From positions 124,001 through 188,000 of the forward strand of contig NZ_FZOD01000007.1 of assembly GCF_900188345.1 (NCBI RefSeq): a stretch of DNA of 64,000 bases, read 5' to 3'. The notes under the pieces are model-generated. The model was given only the letters and a program-made list of their open reading frames with translations. It ran no database searches and was not told the DNA's origin. Positions 33,795-43,841 of the stretch are shown one piece after another. The first letter of the stretch is position 1, and every line of letters begins with the position of its first letter. A program made the position numbers and the translations under genes. This stretch comes from Streptosporangium subroseum. Lineage in GTDB: Bacteria; Actinomycetota; Actinomycetes; Streptosporangiales; Streptosporangiaceae.

Positions 33795-36700
33795 CTATTT
33801 CACGCCGTAGGCGCGAATGACGGTCTGCCTGACCTGACCGCCGGCGTTGTCCCTGGCCGTGACGCGCAGTGACACCTGCCCGCCTGCCCCGCCCGGTGAG
33901 TGCGCGACCAGAGCCGTGTAGCGGCCCTTGCCGGCCGGCAGGACGCTGAGACGCGTCCAGTTCCTGCCGTCGTCGTAGGACAGCTCGGCGGTGAGGTCCT
34001 TCACGACGAGACCGGGCCCCGGGCGCCGTACGGCGAATCCGAGTTTCACCGGAAGGCCGCGACGGATCTGACCGTTCAGGTCGGCGGGCACGTCGTAGTC
34101 GATCTGCAGGAGGGGCAGCTCCTCCCCCGCCTGCGTCCTGGGACGGGCCGATCTGAAGGTCCACGCCGTCTCGGTGGCGGTAGCGTGCGTCCACTCCTCC
34201 GACGATCGTTTCGTCGACAGTTCCAGGCGGTATTCGGCGCTCTCGGGCACGGCGGGGAAGACCCCGCGGGCGTTCGCCCGTTCCTCGACCAGCTGACCGT
34301 TCCGGTAGAACCTGGCGGACGTCGTGTCCGCCTCGTCACTTCCCCCGGCGTAGCCGTAGTGCCCGGAGGAGTCGACGAACTCCGGCACCTGGATCGTCAG
34401 CGCGTCCCCGGTCCTCCGGGGGACGAAGGCGGGCACTCCGTCCGGGATCGCCGGCCGTACCACGGGACCGAACCACCGCTCCCGTACCGTCTGGCCAGCC
34501 CTGTAGCTCTGCGGCAGATCGGTCAGCCCGCCGCGGAGAGAGGAGAAGGAGTCCCACGTGAACAGGTGCTGCACGACGTGCTGCCACTGGGTGTCGCCCG
34601 AGCTGACGTACTCGGCCCGCTCCAGCGGGGTGCGGACGATCCGCTGCAGCTCCATCTGGTTGCCCAGACCGTACTCCTGCCAGGGACGCCAGCCGAACCG
34701 CTGCTCCTTGGCCCAGCCGAACCCGCCGGACTGCTGGTAGCTCGTGTCGACGCGCGCGGTGTTGCCGTCGGTCACCTTGTGAACGACGTGCTCGGGAATC
34801 CGGCCGCTGGACACCTGCATGATGTCGTAGTGGTAGGGGCTGGCCATGGTCCCGGTCAGGTCCAGTCCGGCCCTGCCGCTCCGGACCTTGGCCAGCAGCC
34901 TCTGCGCGTTGTCGTTGGCGATCGCCATGGCCGGCAGCGGGTAGCGCTCCCCGTCCGGGGACCACGCCTGCCACACGGGCTCGTCCTTCGCCCCCACGAT
35001 GACAACCGCGGCGGCGCCGGCCGCGCCCGCGGCCTCGGCCAGATCTTCCCAGTACCCAATGTCGGGGGGCGACACGACGACCGCCTTGCCGCGCAGCCTC
35101 AGGCGGGACAGTTCCTCAGCCGATCCGGTGCCGCCGTCGACGAGCGGCCAGTGATACCTCCCGTTCATTTCCGGGGAGCTGTGGAGCAGGTTCATCGTCA
35201 GCGACTCGGAGGAGCCGTCCAGATGGGCGGACAGCTTCGGAGCGGCGAGCTGCCAGCGCGAGGAGAACTCGAAGGTGCCCTCCTTGACGGGCTTGGTGGG
35301 GGTCACGGCCAGATGCTCGATGGACGGGTAGTTCATGGAACCCTGACCGATCGTGCGGGTTCCCATCGTGCGGTAGGTGAAGTAAGTGAAGACGCCGTCC
35401 TGCACGGCCGGCTTCGGCGTCTTGATGGTGATCGGGTTCGCCGTGCGGGCGTCCAGCACCACCTCCATGTCGCCGGTCACCCGGAGCTCGGGCATCGCGA
35501 TCAGGTAGTTCATCGGGTGCGCGCTGCGGATCTCGTCCATGATGGCCTGCGTCATGTAGGTGCCCTCCGCCATGTTGAGGGTGACTCCGCGGTCCTCGTC
35601 GAGAATGTAGGCGGTGGCGTCGTTGAACGACGATGAGCCGAACATGGAGATGTAGGGCACCCGGGCCGGCTTGCCGGCGGCGTCCACGGCGGTGAAGTGC
35701 ACCGCGTGGAGGCGGCCTCGATTCAGCAGGGCCAGCGTCGTGTGCAGCGTGACCGCGCCGTCCGCGGACACCGCGTTGACGTACCCTCCGTACCGTCCGT
35801 TCGCCACCTTGGCGGCGTCGACGTGCACCGGCACCGTGACCGTCGCGCCCGCCTGCACGGTGACCGTGGGCGAACCGAGACTGACCGCCCCGTCCACCTG
35901 GGCGCCGCCGTCGACGTCGGTCAGGCCGGCGGTGAGCGTCAGCGTGACCGGCGCCTGGGTGCCGTTGGTGTAGTCGACGGTCCCGTCCAGTGGGCTCTCC
36001 TCACCGGACTCGTGATATCCCAGGTCGAGCGCGCCGGTGGCCGTCACGCCCTGCCGCACGGCACGGGCCACGTCCACCCGGCCGCCGCCCTGCTGGTAGA
36101 CCGTCTGACCGGCGGCCGTCTTGGCCGTGGCGACCAGGGCGTCCTTGATCTGCCGGGCCTTCCAGTCCGGGTGCTCCTGCTTGAGGATGGCGGCGGCACC
36201 GGCCACGTGCGGCGTCGCCATCGACGTCCCGGACAGGGAGGCGTACTTGTCGTCGACCACGGGTCCCAGCGCGGTCCCGTCGGCCCGGGCGGCCACGATG
36301 TCCACGCCGGGGGCGGTGATGTCCGGCTTGAGTGCCCCGTCGAGGCGGGGTCCGCGGCTGGAGAAGTCGGCCAGGACGTCTTTGGAGTCGACGGCGCCGA
36401 CGGTCAGGGCGGACGCGGCGGCGCCGGGAGAGCCGACCGTGTACTCCCCGCCGTCGTTACCCGCGGCGACGACGAACAGGGTGCCGGTCCGCTCGGTCAG
36501 GGTGTCCACGGCGACGCTGAGCGGGTCGGTCCCGTCTGTCGGGCCACCCCCGAGGCTCATGTTGACCACGGCGGCGCCGGAGGTCGCGGCCCATTCCATG
36601 CCCTCGAGGATCCCGGATTCGAAACCGGATCCCGTGTTGTCCAGCACCTTGCCGACCAGCAGCTGCGCGCCGGGGGCGACGCCCTTGCGCCTGCCCCCGG

Positions 36701-37529
36701 AGGCGGTGCCGAGACCGGCGATGATCGAGGCGACGTGGGTGCCGTGTCCGAAGCCGTCCTTCGCCGAGGGATCCTCGGTGAAGTTGCGGGTCTCCGCTAT
36801 CGTCCCGGCGAGATCGGGGTGACCCTCGTCGACACCGGTGTCGAGGACGGCGACCTTGATGCCCTTCCCGTCGAAGCCCGCGTTCCACGCCTCCGGCGCC
36901 CCGATCTGCGGGACGCTGTGCTCCAGGGAGGCCCGGACCTTCCCGTCGAGCCAGATCTTCTTGAGCCCCCGGGCCAGGCTCGGCTGGGCCGCACCTCTCC
37001 CGGCCGCGTCGACCGGCGACTCCACGGCCTGCCAGAGCTCGGCCAGCCTGTCCTTGCCGACGGTCACCGCCTGCGCGTTGACGCTCTCCAGCGTCTTGCC
37101 CGGCTGAACGCCCGGCAGGGAGGGGGTCCTCGTGACCCGTGCGGCTCCGTCGTAGACGAGCATGAGCGGCAGGGTCGCGCTGCCGGCGTCGTCATAGCCC
37201 TGCTCGATCAGGTCTCCCACCTCGAACAGGCGCTTGTCGACCAGGTTCCGGGCCACGTAGGGAACCATGTCGGCGGGCGTGATCCGCAGCTCGCCGTCGA
37301 CCTCCTGGGAGTAGAACCTGGTGCCCTCCCGGCCCTTGCCCGGCTGGACGGTGGCGGTCCGCTTCCCGCCGGGGAGTCGCTGGACCGTCACCACGTCGCC
37401 GGTGATCAGGGTGACCCGGTCGAACGCGCCGGGCGCCTTCGGTGCGGTCTCGCCGGCGGAGGGGAGCGCCGGTACGGCGACTATGGAGAACGCCACCGAG
37501 GCGGCGGTGAGATGTGCAAGCCAGCGCAT
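33795..37529 (-). CDS. large secreted S8 family serine peptidase (subtilase)
   Basis: A 1244-residue extracellular protease. A signal peptide (LTAASVAFSIVAVPALPSAG) and propeptide occupy the first 200 residues. The catalytic triad is Asp230 (VAVLDTGVDEGHPDL), His262 (GFGHGTHVASIIAG) and Ser436 (SGTSMATPHVAGAAA). A protease-associated insert lies near residues 810-870, and beta-sandwich domains of Fn3/Big type follow to the C-terminus. It probably degrades extracellular protein. The 190-base upstream region holds palindromes. A divergent-control two-component system lies next upstream on the same strand, separated by that gap. Confidence 0.93.
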   Translation of the reverse strand: MRWLAHLTAASVAFSIVAVPALPSAGETAPKAPGAFDRVTLITGDVVTVQRLPGGKRTATVQPGKGREGTRFYSQEVDGELRITPADMVPYVARNLVDKRLFEVGDLIEQGYDDAGSATLPLMLVYDGAARVTRTPSLPGVQPGKTLESVNAQAVTVGKDRLAELWQAVESPVDAAGRGAAQPSLARGLKKIWLDGKVRASLEHSVPQIGAPEAWNAGFDGKGIKVAVLDTGVDEGHPDLAGTIAETRNFTEDPSAKDGFGHGTHVASIIAGLGTASGGRRKGVAPGAQLLVGKVLDNTGSGFESGILEGMEWAATSGAAVVNMSLGGGPTDGTDPLSVAVDTLTERTGTLFVVAAGNDGGEYTVGSPGAAASALTVGAVDSKDVLADFSSRGPRLDGALKPDITAPGVDIVAARADGTALGPVVDDKYASLSGTSMATPHVAGAAAILKQEHPDWKARQIKDALVATAKTAAGQTVYQQGGGRVDVARAVRQGVTATGALDLGYHESGEESPLDGTVDYTNGTQAPVTLTLTAGLTDVDGGAQVDGAVSLGSPTVTVQAGATVTVPVHVDAAKVANGRYGGYVNAVSADGAVTLHTTLALLNRGRLHAVHFTAVDAAGKPARVPYISMFGSSSFNDATAYILDEDRGVTLNMAEGTYMTQAIMDEIRSAHPMNYLIAMPELRVTGDMEVVLDARTANPITIKTPKPAVQDGVFTYFTYRTMGTRTIGQGSMNYPSIEHLAVTPTKPVKEGTFEFSSRWQLAAPKLSAHLDGSSESLTMNLLHSSPEMNGRYHWPLVDGGTGSAEELSRLRLRGKAVVVSPPDIGYWEDLAEAAGAAGAAAVVIVGAKDEPVWQAWSPDGERYPLPAMAIANDNAQRLLAKVRSGRAGLDLTGTMASPYHYDIMQVSSGRIPEHVVHKVTDGNTARVDTSYQQSGGFGWAKEQRFGWRPWQEYGLGNQMELQRIVRTPLERAEYVSSGDTQWQHVVQHLFTWDSFSSLRGGLTDLPQSYRAGQTVRERWFGPVVRPAIPDGVPAFVPRRTGDALTIQVPEFVDSSGHYGYAGGSDEADTTSARFYRNGQLVEERANARGVFPAVPESAEYRLELSTKRSSEEWTHATATETAWTFRSARPRTQAGEELPLLQIDYDVPADLNGQIRRGLPVKLGFAVRRPGPGLVVKDLTAELSYDDGRNWTRLSVLPAGKGRYTALVAHSPGGAGGQVSLRVTARDNAGGQVRQTVIRAYGVK

Positions 37530-37620
37530 GAGGCGGCCGCGCCTTCCGTGATCGAATGTTGTCGATCACGAGAGTGCTGGACAGCCGTTCTCCCTGTCAG
37601 GAACACAGCCTGCCGAAACT

Positions 37621-37668
37621 ACGACATGTCGTAAAAATGACAACTGTGCTGACAGTCGCCTAACTGTC
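37621..37668. promoter_or_regulatory. palindromes upstream of the subtilase gene
   Basis: A perfect 12-base palindrome ACGACATGTCGT at 37621-37632 and an inverted repeat GACAGT-N6-ACTGTC at 37651-37668, between the response-regulator stop and the subtilase start. Possible binding sites for the neighbouring response regulator or another factor. Confidence 0.4.
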
Positions 37669-37722
37669 GGCGCAAGCGAGGGCGATTTCGGGGATCCATG
37701 CCCCGAGCACGCCGTCCTCGTG

Positions 37723-38370
37723 TCAGGAACGCAGGTAGGCCAGCACGGCGAGGACGCGGCGGTGCTGGTCGCCGTCCTCGGCGTACAGTCCGAGCTTGGC
37801 GAAGATGCTGCGGATGTGCTTCTCGACGGCGCCGTCGCTGATCACGAGCTGGCGGCCGATGGCCGGGTTGGACCTGCCCTCGGCCATCAGGCCGAGCACC
37901 TCGCGCTCCCGCGGGGTGAGCAGGGCGAGCGGGTCGTCGCGGCGCCGCCGTACCATCAGCTGGGCCACCACCTGCGGGTCGAAGACCGTCCCTCCGGCCG
38001 CGACCGTGCGCAGGCCCCCCAGAAAGTCCTCCACATCCACGACCCGGTCCTTGAGCAGGTATCCCACCGCGCCCCTGGCGTCGGCGAGCAGGTCGTCCGC
38101 GTAGGACACCTCCACGTACTGCGACAGGATCAGCACCGGCGCGCCCGGCACCCTCCGGCGCGCCTCGACCGCGGCCCGCAGCCCCTCGTCGGTGAAACCG
38201 GGCGGCATCCGCACGTCCACCACCGAGACGTCCGGCCGGTGTTCGGCGACGGCCTCGACCAGGCTGTCGCCGTCCCCCACGGCGGCGACCACCTGGCAAC
38301 CGAACTCCTCAAGGAGCCTGATCAGACCCTCGCGGATGAGAACCGCGTCATCGGCCACCACTACCCGCAC
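37723..38370 (-). CDS. NarL/LuxR family response regulator
   Basis: A 215-residue response regulator. The receiver domain has the acidic pair VVADDAVLIREGLIRLL, the phospho-acceptor Asp in VSVVDVRMPPGFTDEG and Lys in VGYLLKDRVVDVEDF. The C-terminal GerE helix-turn-helix reads LLTPREREVLGLMAEGRSNP. It overlaps the histidine kinase gene by 10 bases, so the two are translationally coupled. It could regulate the downstream subtilase, which is inference from position. Confidence 0.92.
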   Translation of the reverse strand: MRVVVADDAVLIREGLIRLLEEFGCQVVAAVGDGDSLVEAVAEHRPDVSVVDVRMPPGFTDEGLRAAVEARRRVPGAPVLILSQYVEVSYADDLLADARGAVGYLLKDRVVDVEDFLGGLRTVAAGGTVFDPQVVAQLMVRRRRDDPLALLTPREREVLGLMAEGRSNPAIGRQLVISDGAVEKHIRSIFAKLGLYAEDGDQHRRVLAVLAYLRS

Positions 38371-39611
38371 GGAACCTCCGCAACTATCACCGTCGGTCCT
38401 CCGACGGATGAGTCGACCGTCAGCTCTCCGTCCACTGCCTTCAGACGGTCGGCGAGTCCGGACAGACCATGTCCTTTGGCGACATGTGCGCCACCGACCC
38501 CATCATCCCCGATTGTCAGCATCAGGTAGGCACCGGTTCTGGTCAGCGACACGGTGCAGATCGTGGCGTGACTGTGCTTGGCGACGTTGGTGAGGGTCTC
38601 GGCGACGACAAAGTAGACGGTGTTCTCCACGGCGGCGGTGAAACGACCGGTCACCTGGACGTCCAGCTCGACGGGGATCGTGCACCGGCTGGCCAGCGCG
38701 GCGAGCGCGGGAGTCAGGCCCCGGTCGCTGAGGATCGGCGGGGCGATGCCGCGCGAGAGGGCCCGCAGCTCGTCCAGGGTCTCGCGGGTGGAGGTGATGG
38801 CCTCACCGAGCATCCGGTCGACGACGTCGGGGTCACGCTTGAGCTGGCGCTGGGCCCGCGACAGGTCCATGGCCAGGGAGACCAGGCGCTGCTGCGGCCC
38901 GTCGTGGATGTCACGCTCCAGCCTGCGCAGTGCGTTCGCCTCGGCCGACACCGCGGCGGCCCTGCCCTGCGCCAGGTCGTCGATGCGCTCGTGCAGCTCG
39001 GCGACCCCGGTCAGCATGGCCCGGCCGAGCCCTGCCTGGAACAGCGCCGCACCGCGCACGAACATCGGGAGGGTGAGCGCGAACAGCAGGCCGATGACGA
39101 GGTTGATGATCATGTCGAACCAGAACCTGTCCCCGAATCCGAGCAGGTGGGCGAGTCCTCCGTCGTTGCCGGGGATGGCGGCGATGATCCATCCGTAGAG
39201 CGGGTAGGTGAGACCGGCGATCGCCCCCGCCCACCAGGTCACCGTCACGACGAAGGTCACGATGGAGATCGGGAAGGCCACGATGCCGTAAAGCAGGTCC
39301 AGCCACGACTGCCCGTTGATCATCGGGTTGACCAGCCTGCGGAACCAGCCGGCGTTCGCGGGCGAGGGCTGGTAGCGCGGCCGGGCGACCGGGCGGCCCA
39401 GCACCTCCGGTAACCAGCGCCGCTCGACGTCGGCGAAGCCCCGTGCGACCAGCAGCGTCGCCGCCAGGATCGGCAGGCCCACGAACGCGATCATTGAGCC
39501 GACTCCGGCGGCGAAGCCGGCGACCATCAGCGCGAACCAGATGATGGAGAGGGGGAAACCGACGATGAGGTACCGGGTGTCGGTACCGATGCGGCGCATC
39601 AGGGTTCTCAT
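38361..39611 (-). CDS. NarL-type sensor histidine kinase with membrane sensor domain
   Basis: A 416-residue kinase from the ATG at 39611; the frame opens at 39644 but without a ribosome site. The N-terminal half (to about 205) is a putative-sensor domain with four to five membrane helices (LIVGFPLSIIWFALMVAGFA, LLYGIVAFPISIVTFVVTVT). The HisKA_3 phosphorylation site is LERDIHDGPQQRLVSLAMDL, with ATP-binding ENTVYFVVAETLTNVAKHSH and the G-box IGDDGVGGAHVAKGHGL. This is the arrangement of DesK/LiaS-like kinases that sense the cell envelope. Confidence 0.9.
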   Translation of the reverse strand: MRTLMRRIGTDTRYLIVGFPLSIIWFALMVAGFAAGVGSMIAFVGLPILAATLLVARGFADVERRWLPEVLGRPVARPRYQPSPANAGWFRRLVNPMINGQSWLDLLYGIVAFPISIVTFVVTVTWWAGAIAGLTYPLYGWIIAAIPGNDGGLAHLLGFGDRFWFDMIINLVIGLLFALTLPMFVRGAALFQAGLGRAMLTGVAELHERIDDLAQGRAAAVSAEANALRRLERDIHDGPQQRLVSLAMDLSRAQRQLKRDPDVVDRMLGEAITSTRETLDELRALSRGIAPPILSDRGLTPALAALASRCTIPVELDVQVTGRFTAAVENTVYFVVAETLTNVAKHSHATICTVSLTRTGAYLMLTIGDDGVGGAHVAKGHGLSGLADRLKAVDGELTVDSSVGGPTVIVAEVPCG

Positions 39612-39793
39612 GCCCCTAACGCTACGAGCGATGGGCCCGGCCATCTAACCGGCGCACCCGCATGTGGGGGTGAGGCAGGCACTACCTTCCGCGGTGAGGT
39701 GATCGCGTCGCGAAGACTGCTGTGTGCGTGACTGCGCCGGCCGGGGCCGAACGGGAGGCTCGAATCACCATCCCCTGAGGAATCGAGGCCCCG

Positions 39794-41125
39794 GTGACCG
39801 CAGTCATCTCCCGTCCGGCCGTACGCACCGCGCCGGCGTCACCGGGCCGCGATCCGTTCATCGACGTGTTACGCGTGTTCGGCATGGCGCTGGTGGTGCT
39901 ACAGCACTGGAGCATGCCGGTGCTCTCCTTCGCGGAGGGCCGGATCGTGACCGGCAACGCGCTGGCCACCGGGAACGCCTGGATGATCACCTGGATCAGC
40001 CAGGTGATGCCGCTGGTCTTCTTCGCGGGAGGCGCGGCCAACGCGATCAGCTGGCGGGGTTCGGTCTGGCGCGGCGGCACCCCTCCCGCCTGGATGGCGG
40101 TACGGCTGCGCCGCCTCGCCTGGCCGGTGCTGCCGCTCGCGGCGGTGTGGCTGCCCCTCCCCCACCTGCTCCTGCGACTCGGCATGCCGGAGCAACCGGT
40201 GGAGACGGCCTCGCGCCTGGCCGGGCAGCTGCTCTGGTTCCTGGCGGTCTATCTGGTCGCGGTGGCGATGACCCCGCTGATGCTCAGGCTCAACATGAGG
40301 TACGGCTGGCGCGTGCCCGCCGTGCTGGCGGTGGCGGCCGTGGCGGTGGACGCCGCCCGTTTCGGCACCGGCCTGGAGGTGATCGGATTCCTCAACATCG
40401 GGCTGGTCTGGCTCGCGGTGCACCAGCTCGGCTTCCTGTACGCCGACGGCCGCCTGGGCCGCCCCTGGATCATGGCGCTCACCGGGTACGGCCTGGCCGC
40501 GGCGCTGGTGGCCTTCGGGCCCTACCCGGGCAGCATGATCGGGATGCCGGGCGCAGCCGTCTCCAACATGGCGCCGCCCACGGTCGCGCTGCTCGCGGTG
40601 GGATTCGGCCAGATCGGGCTGGCGCTGGCGCTGCGCGGGCCGATCGTGGCCTTCGCGCGGTGGCCGGGGGTGTCGCGGGTGCTCGGCTGGGCCGGCCGGC
40701 GGATGATGACCGTCTACCTGTGGCACATGAGCGCGCTGTTCGTCATCACCTCGGTGGTCGTGGTGGGCCTGGGTGTCTCCACCCCCGAGCCGGGAACCTC
40801 GGCCTGGCTGTCGGGCTGGCCGCACTGGCTGCTCATGCTCGCTCTGGCGATGTGGCCGCTGCTGCGGAGCTTCGCCCGGTTCGAGGAGCCTCCGGCGGCC
40901 TCGCCGTACACCGGGGGGATGGTCAGGATCATGGTGGCCGCCGCGCTGGTCGGGGTGGGCCTGCTCACGTTCACGGTGATCGGCTTCGTTCCCGGCCCGG
41001 CGCCGGTGTTCGGCGCGGGCGCGATCCTGGTGGGCCTGGTGCTCACCTGGTCGGCTCCCGCCCCCCGGCCAGGCACGTCCGAGGCCGTGACGTCGTCGGG
41101 CGGCCCGCGCCGCGCTCTGGATTAA
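39794..41125 (+). CDS. acyltransferase 3 family integral membrane protein
   Basis: A 443-residue protein with about ten membrane helices. The family opening is RDPFIDVLRVFGMALVVLQHW, and the segment MTVYLWHMSALFVI matches the acyltransferase_3 fold, whose catalytic His-x-Arg-type residues are in the early loops. These enzymes O-acetylate exported sugars, glycolipids or antibiotics at the membrane. The start at 39794 is a GTG. It is divergent from the histidine kinase and precedes the helicase with a terminator-like hairpin between. Confidence 0.87.
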   Translation: MTAVISRPAVRTAPASPGRDPFIDVLRVFGMALVVLQHWSMPVLSFAEGRIVTGNALATGNAWMITWISQVMPLVFFAGGAANAISWRGSVWRGGTPPAWMAVRLRRLAWPVLPLAAVWLPLPHLLLRLGMPEQPVETASRLAGQLLWFLAVYLVAVAMTPLMLRLNMRYGWRVPAVLAVAAVAVDAARFGTGLEVIGFLNIGLVWLAVHQLGFLYADGRLGRPWIMALTGYGLAAALVAFGPYPGSMIGMPGAAVSNMAPPTVALLAVGFGQIGLALALRGPIVAFARWPGVSRVLGWAGRRMMTVYLWHMSALFVITSVVVVGLGVSTPEPGTSAWLSGWPHWLLMLALAMWPLLRSFARFEEPPAASPYTGGMVRIMVAAALVGVGLLTFTVIGFVPGPAPVFGAGAILVGLVLTWSAPAPRPGTSEAVTSSGGPRRALD

Positions 41126-41127
41126 AT

Positions 41128-41159
41128 CTTCTTAAATCGCTTTTTAGTGCGATTAGAAG
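41128..41159 (+). terminator. AT-rich terminator-like hairpin after the acyltransferase gene
   Basis: Arms CTTCTTAAATCGC and GCGATTAGAAG (two bases unpaired) around TTTTTAGT, 2 bases after the acyltransferase stop. The low GC and T-rich loop make a terminator likely. Confidence 0.5.
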
Positions 41160-41257
41160 GCTTAAGTCGCCCTATGCGACATATCTAGCGCGGAACGTAG
41201 GCACATCCGTACCCGAGGCCGGTCCGACCACCGTCAGTTCTTCGGCAGTATGGGACT

Positions 41258-43750
41258 GTGAGCCTTGTAGATCGCCTGCCAGAAGAGATCGATGCCGACC
41301 CCGACGCCATCTTCGACGCGTTCGTCGAGTGGAACTCCGAACGGGGGCTCACTCTCTATCCTGCGCAGGAGGAGGCGCTGATCGAGGTGGTCTCCGGAAA
41401 CAACGTGATCCTGTCCACGCCGACGGGGTCGGGCAAGAGCCTGGTCGCGGCCGGAGCGCACTTCACCGCGCTGACCCGGGACGTGCGCACCTTCTACACC
41501 GCGCCGATCAAGGCTCTGGTGTCGGAGAAGTTCTTCGACCTGTGCGCCGTCTTCGGCACCGCGAACGTCGGCATGATGACCGGCGACGCGAGCGTGAACC
41601 CCGGCGCGCCGATCATCTGCTGCACTGCCGAGATCCTCGCCAACGTCGCGCTGCGCGACGGCGCCGCCGCCGACATCGGCCAGGTCGTGATGGACGAGTT
41701 CCACTTCTACTCCGAGGCCGACCGGGGCTGGGCCTGGCAGGTGCCGCTGCTGGAGCTGCCGAACGCGCAGTTCATCCTCATGTCGGCGACGCTGGGCGAC
41801 GTCACCAGGTTCGAGGAGGACCTGACCCGCCGCACCGGCAGGCCCACCGCCGTGGTCAAGAACGCCGAGCGTCCGGTCCCGCTGGTCTACTCCTACCGGA
41901 TGACCCCCCTCCACGAGACCCTGGAGGAGATGCTCACCACCAACCAGTACCCCGTCTACGTCGTCCACTTCACCCAGGCCTCGGCCATGGAGCGGGCACA
42001 GGCGCTGATGAGCATCAACATGTCGACCAAGGCCGAGAAGGAGGCGATCTCCGCCCTGATCGGCCACTTCCGGTTCACCACCAAGTTCGGCAAGGCCCTG
42101 TCCCGTCTCGTACGGCACGGCATCGGCGTCCACCACGCCGGGATGCTCCCGAAATACCGCCGCCTGGTGGAGCGGCTCGCCCAGGCGGGCCTGCTGAAGG
42201 TCATCTGCGGCACCGACACGCTCGGCGTCGGCGTCAACGTCCCGATCAGGACCGTGCTGTTCACCGCGCTGTCCAAGTACGACGGCAACAAGGTGCGGCG
42301 GCTGCGCGCCCGCGAGTTCCACCAGATCGCCGGCCGGGCCGGCCGGGCGGGCTTCGACACCATCGGCTACGTCGTCTGCCAGGCCCCCGAGTACGTCGTG
42401 GAGAACGAGAAGGCGCTGGCCAAGATCGGCGACGACCCCAAGAGACGCCGCGGGTTCGCTCGCAAGAAGCCGCCGGAGGGCTTCGTCGGCTGGAGCGAGG
42501 AGACCTTCGAGAAGCTGCAGACCGCCGAACCCGAGCCGCTGAACTCCCGCTTCAAGGTCAGCAACGCGATGCTGCTCGCGGTGATCAACCGCCCCGGCAA
42601 CTGCTTCGCGTCGATGAAACACCTGCTCACCGACAACCACGAAGACCGCAAGTGGCAGCGCCGGCACATCAGCCAGGCCATCGCGATCTACCGCTCGCTG
42701 CTGGACGGCGGCGTGGTGGAGAAACTGGACGAGCCCGACGAGCAGGGCCGGATGGCCCGCCTGACCATCGAGTTCCGGGAGGACTTCGCGCTCAACCAGG
42801 CGCTGTCCACCTTCGCGCTGGCCTCCCTCGAACTGCTGGACCGGGAGTCGCCGACCTACGCCCTGGACATGGTCTCGATCATCGAGTCCATCCTCGACGA
42901 CCCTCGCCAGATCCTGTCCGCGCAGCTCAACAAGGCGCGCGGCGAGGCCATCGGGCAGATGAAGGCCGACGGCATCGAATACGAGGAGCGGATGGAGCTC
43001 CTCAACGACGTCACCTACCCGATGCCGCTCGCGGAGCTGCTGCTGGCCGCCTACGAGACCTACCGCCAGGGCCACCCCTGGGTCGGCGACTACACGGTCA
43101 GCCCCAAGGGCGTCGTCAGGGACATGTACGAGCGGGCGATGACCTTCGCCGACTACATCCAGTTCTACGAGCTGACCAGGTCCGAGGGCACCGTCCTGCG
43201 TTACCTCGCCGACGCCTACCGCACCCTGTCGCGGACCATCCCCGACAACCTCAAGACCGAGGACCTGATCGACCTCATCGAGTGGCTCGGCGAGCTGGTC
43301 CGCCAGGTCGACTCGAGCCTCCTGGACGAGTGGGAGCAGCTCCAGAACCCGACCGGCGAGCTGGAGGCTCCCTCGCTGGAGGAGACGACCAAGCCGGTCA
43401 CCGCCAACACCCGCGCGTTCCGCGTGCTGGTCCGCAACGCGATGTTCCGCCTGGTCGAGCTGGCCTCCCTGGAGAAGGAGACCGAGCTCGCCGAGCTGGC
43501 GCCCGACGTGGACTGGGGCGCCGCGCTCGACGCCTACTACGCCGACCACGAGGAGATCGGCACCAGCCCGGCCGCCCGCGGCCCCGGCCTGCTCCGCATC
43601 GAGGAGGAGACGGAGTTCTGGAGGGTCCGGCAGGTCATCGCCGACCCGGCCGGCGACGGCGACTGGGGCATCGACGCCCAGGTGGATCTGGCCGCCTCCG
43701 ACGAGGAGGGCCGCGCCATGGTCCACGTCATCGGCCTCAACCGCCTCTGA
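41258..43750 (+). CDS. Ski2-like DEAD/DEAH-box helicase with DUF3516 C-terminus
   Basis: An 830-residue superfamily 2 helicase. Motif I is ILSTPTGSGKSLVAAG, motif II is VVMDEFHFYSEADRG (DEFH in place of DEVH), motif III is FILMSATLGD, motif V is ICGTDTLGVGVNVP and motif VI is EFHQIAGRAGRAGFD. The C-terminal half is the DUF3516 domain typical of actinobacterial Ski2/Mtr4-like proteins, probably involved in RNA turnover. The GTG at 41258 is the start. It is followed by three strong hairpins. Confidence 0.93.
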   Translation: MSLVDRLPEEIDADPDAIFDAFVEWNSERGLTLYPAQEEALIEVVSGNNVILSTPTGSGKSLVAAGAHFTALTRDVRTFYTAPIKALVSEKFFDLCAVFGTANVGMMTGDASVNPGAPIICCTAEILANVALRDGAAADIGQVVMDEFHFYSEADRGWAWQVPLLELPNAQFILMSATLGDVTRFEEDLTRRTGRPTAVVKNAERPVPLVYSYRMTPLHETLEEMLTTNQYPVYVVHFTQASAMERAQALMSINMSTKAEKEAISALIGHFRFTTKFGKALSRLVRHGIGVHHAGMLPKYRRLVERLAQAGLLKVICGTDTLGVGVNVPIRTVLFTALSKYDGNKVRRLRAREFHQIAGRAGRAGFDTIGYVVCQAPEYVVENEKALAKIGDDPKRRRGFARKKPPEGFVGWSEETFEKLQTAEPEPLNSRFKVSNAMLLAVINRPGNCFASMKHLLTDNHEDRKWQRRHISQAIAIYRSLLDGGVVEKLDEPDEQGRMARLTIEFREDFALNQALSTFALASLELLDRESPTYALDMVSIIESILDDPRQILSAQLNKARGEAIGQMKADGIEYEERMELLNDVTYPMPLAELLLAAYETYRQGHPWVGDYTVSPKGVVRDMYERAMTFADYIQFYELTRSEGTVLRYLADAYRTLSRTIPDNLKTEDLIDLIEWLGELVRQVDSSLLDEWEQLQNPTGELEAPSLEETTKPVTANTRAFRVLVRNAMFRLVELASLEKETELAELAPDVDWGAALDAYYADHEEIGTSPAARGPGLLRIEEETEFWRVRQVIADPAGDGDWGIDAQVDLAASDEEGRAMVHVIGLNRL

Positions 43751-43753
43751 CGG

Positions 43754-43778
43754 AAATCCGCCGGGGCCCGGCGGATTT
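43754..43778 (+). terminator. helicase terminator hairpin
   Basis: Arms AAATCCGCC / GGCGGATTT, loop GGGGCCC, 3 bases after the helicase stop. A good terminator and the first of three adjacent hairpins. Confidence 0.7.
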
Positions 43779-43815
43779 GATGGCATCGGACCCGTGCCGT
43801 GGGTCCGATGCCATC
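43779..43815. repeat. perfect 15-bp inverted repeat
   Basis: Arms GATGGCATCGGACCC / GGGTCCGATGCCATC with a 7-base loop, starting immediately after the helicase terminator hairpin. The stem has no mismatch. Confidence 0.8.
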
Positions 43816-43841
43816 GGCCGGAGCCGCCTCCGACAGAAGCC

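Noticed and set aside
33900..37634. Long plus-strand open frames opposite the subtilase
   Set aside because: Antisense shadows of the subtilase gene with biased composition.
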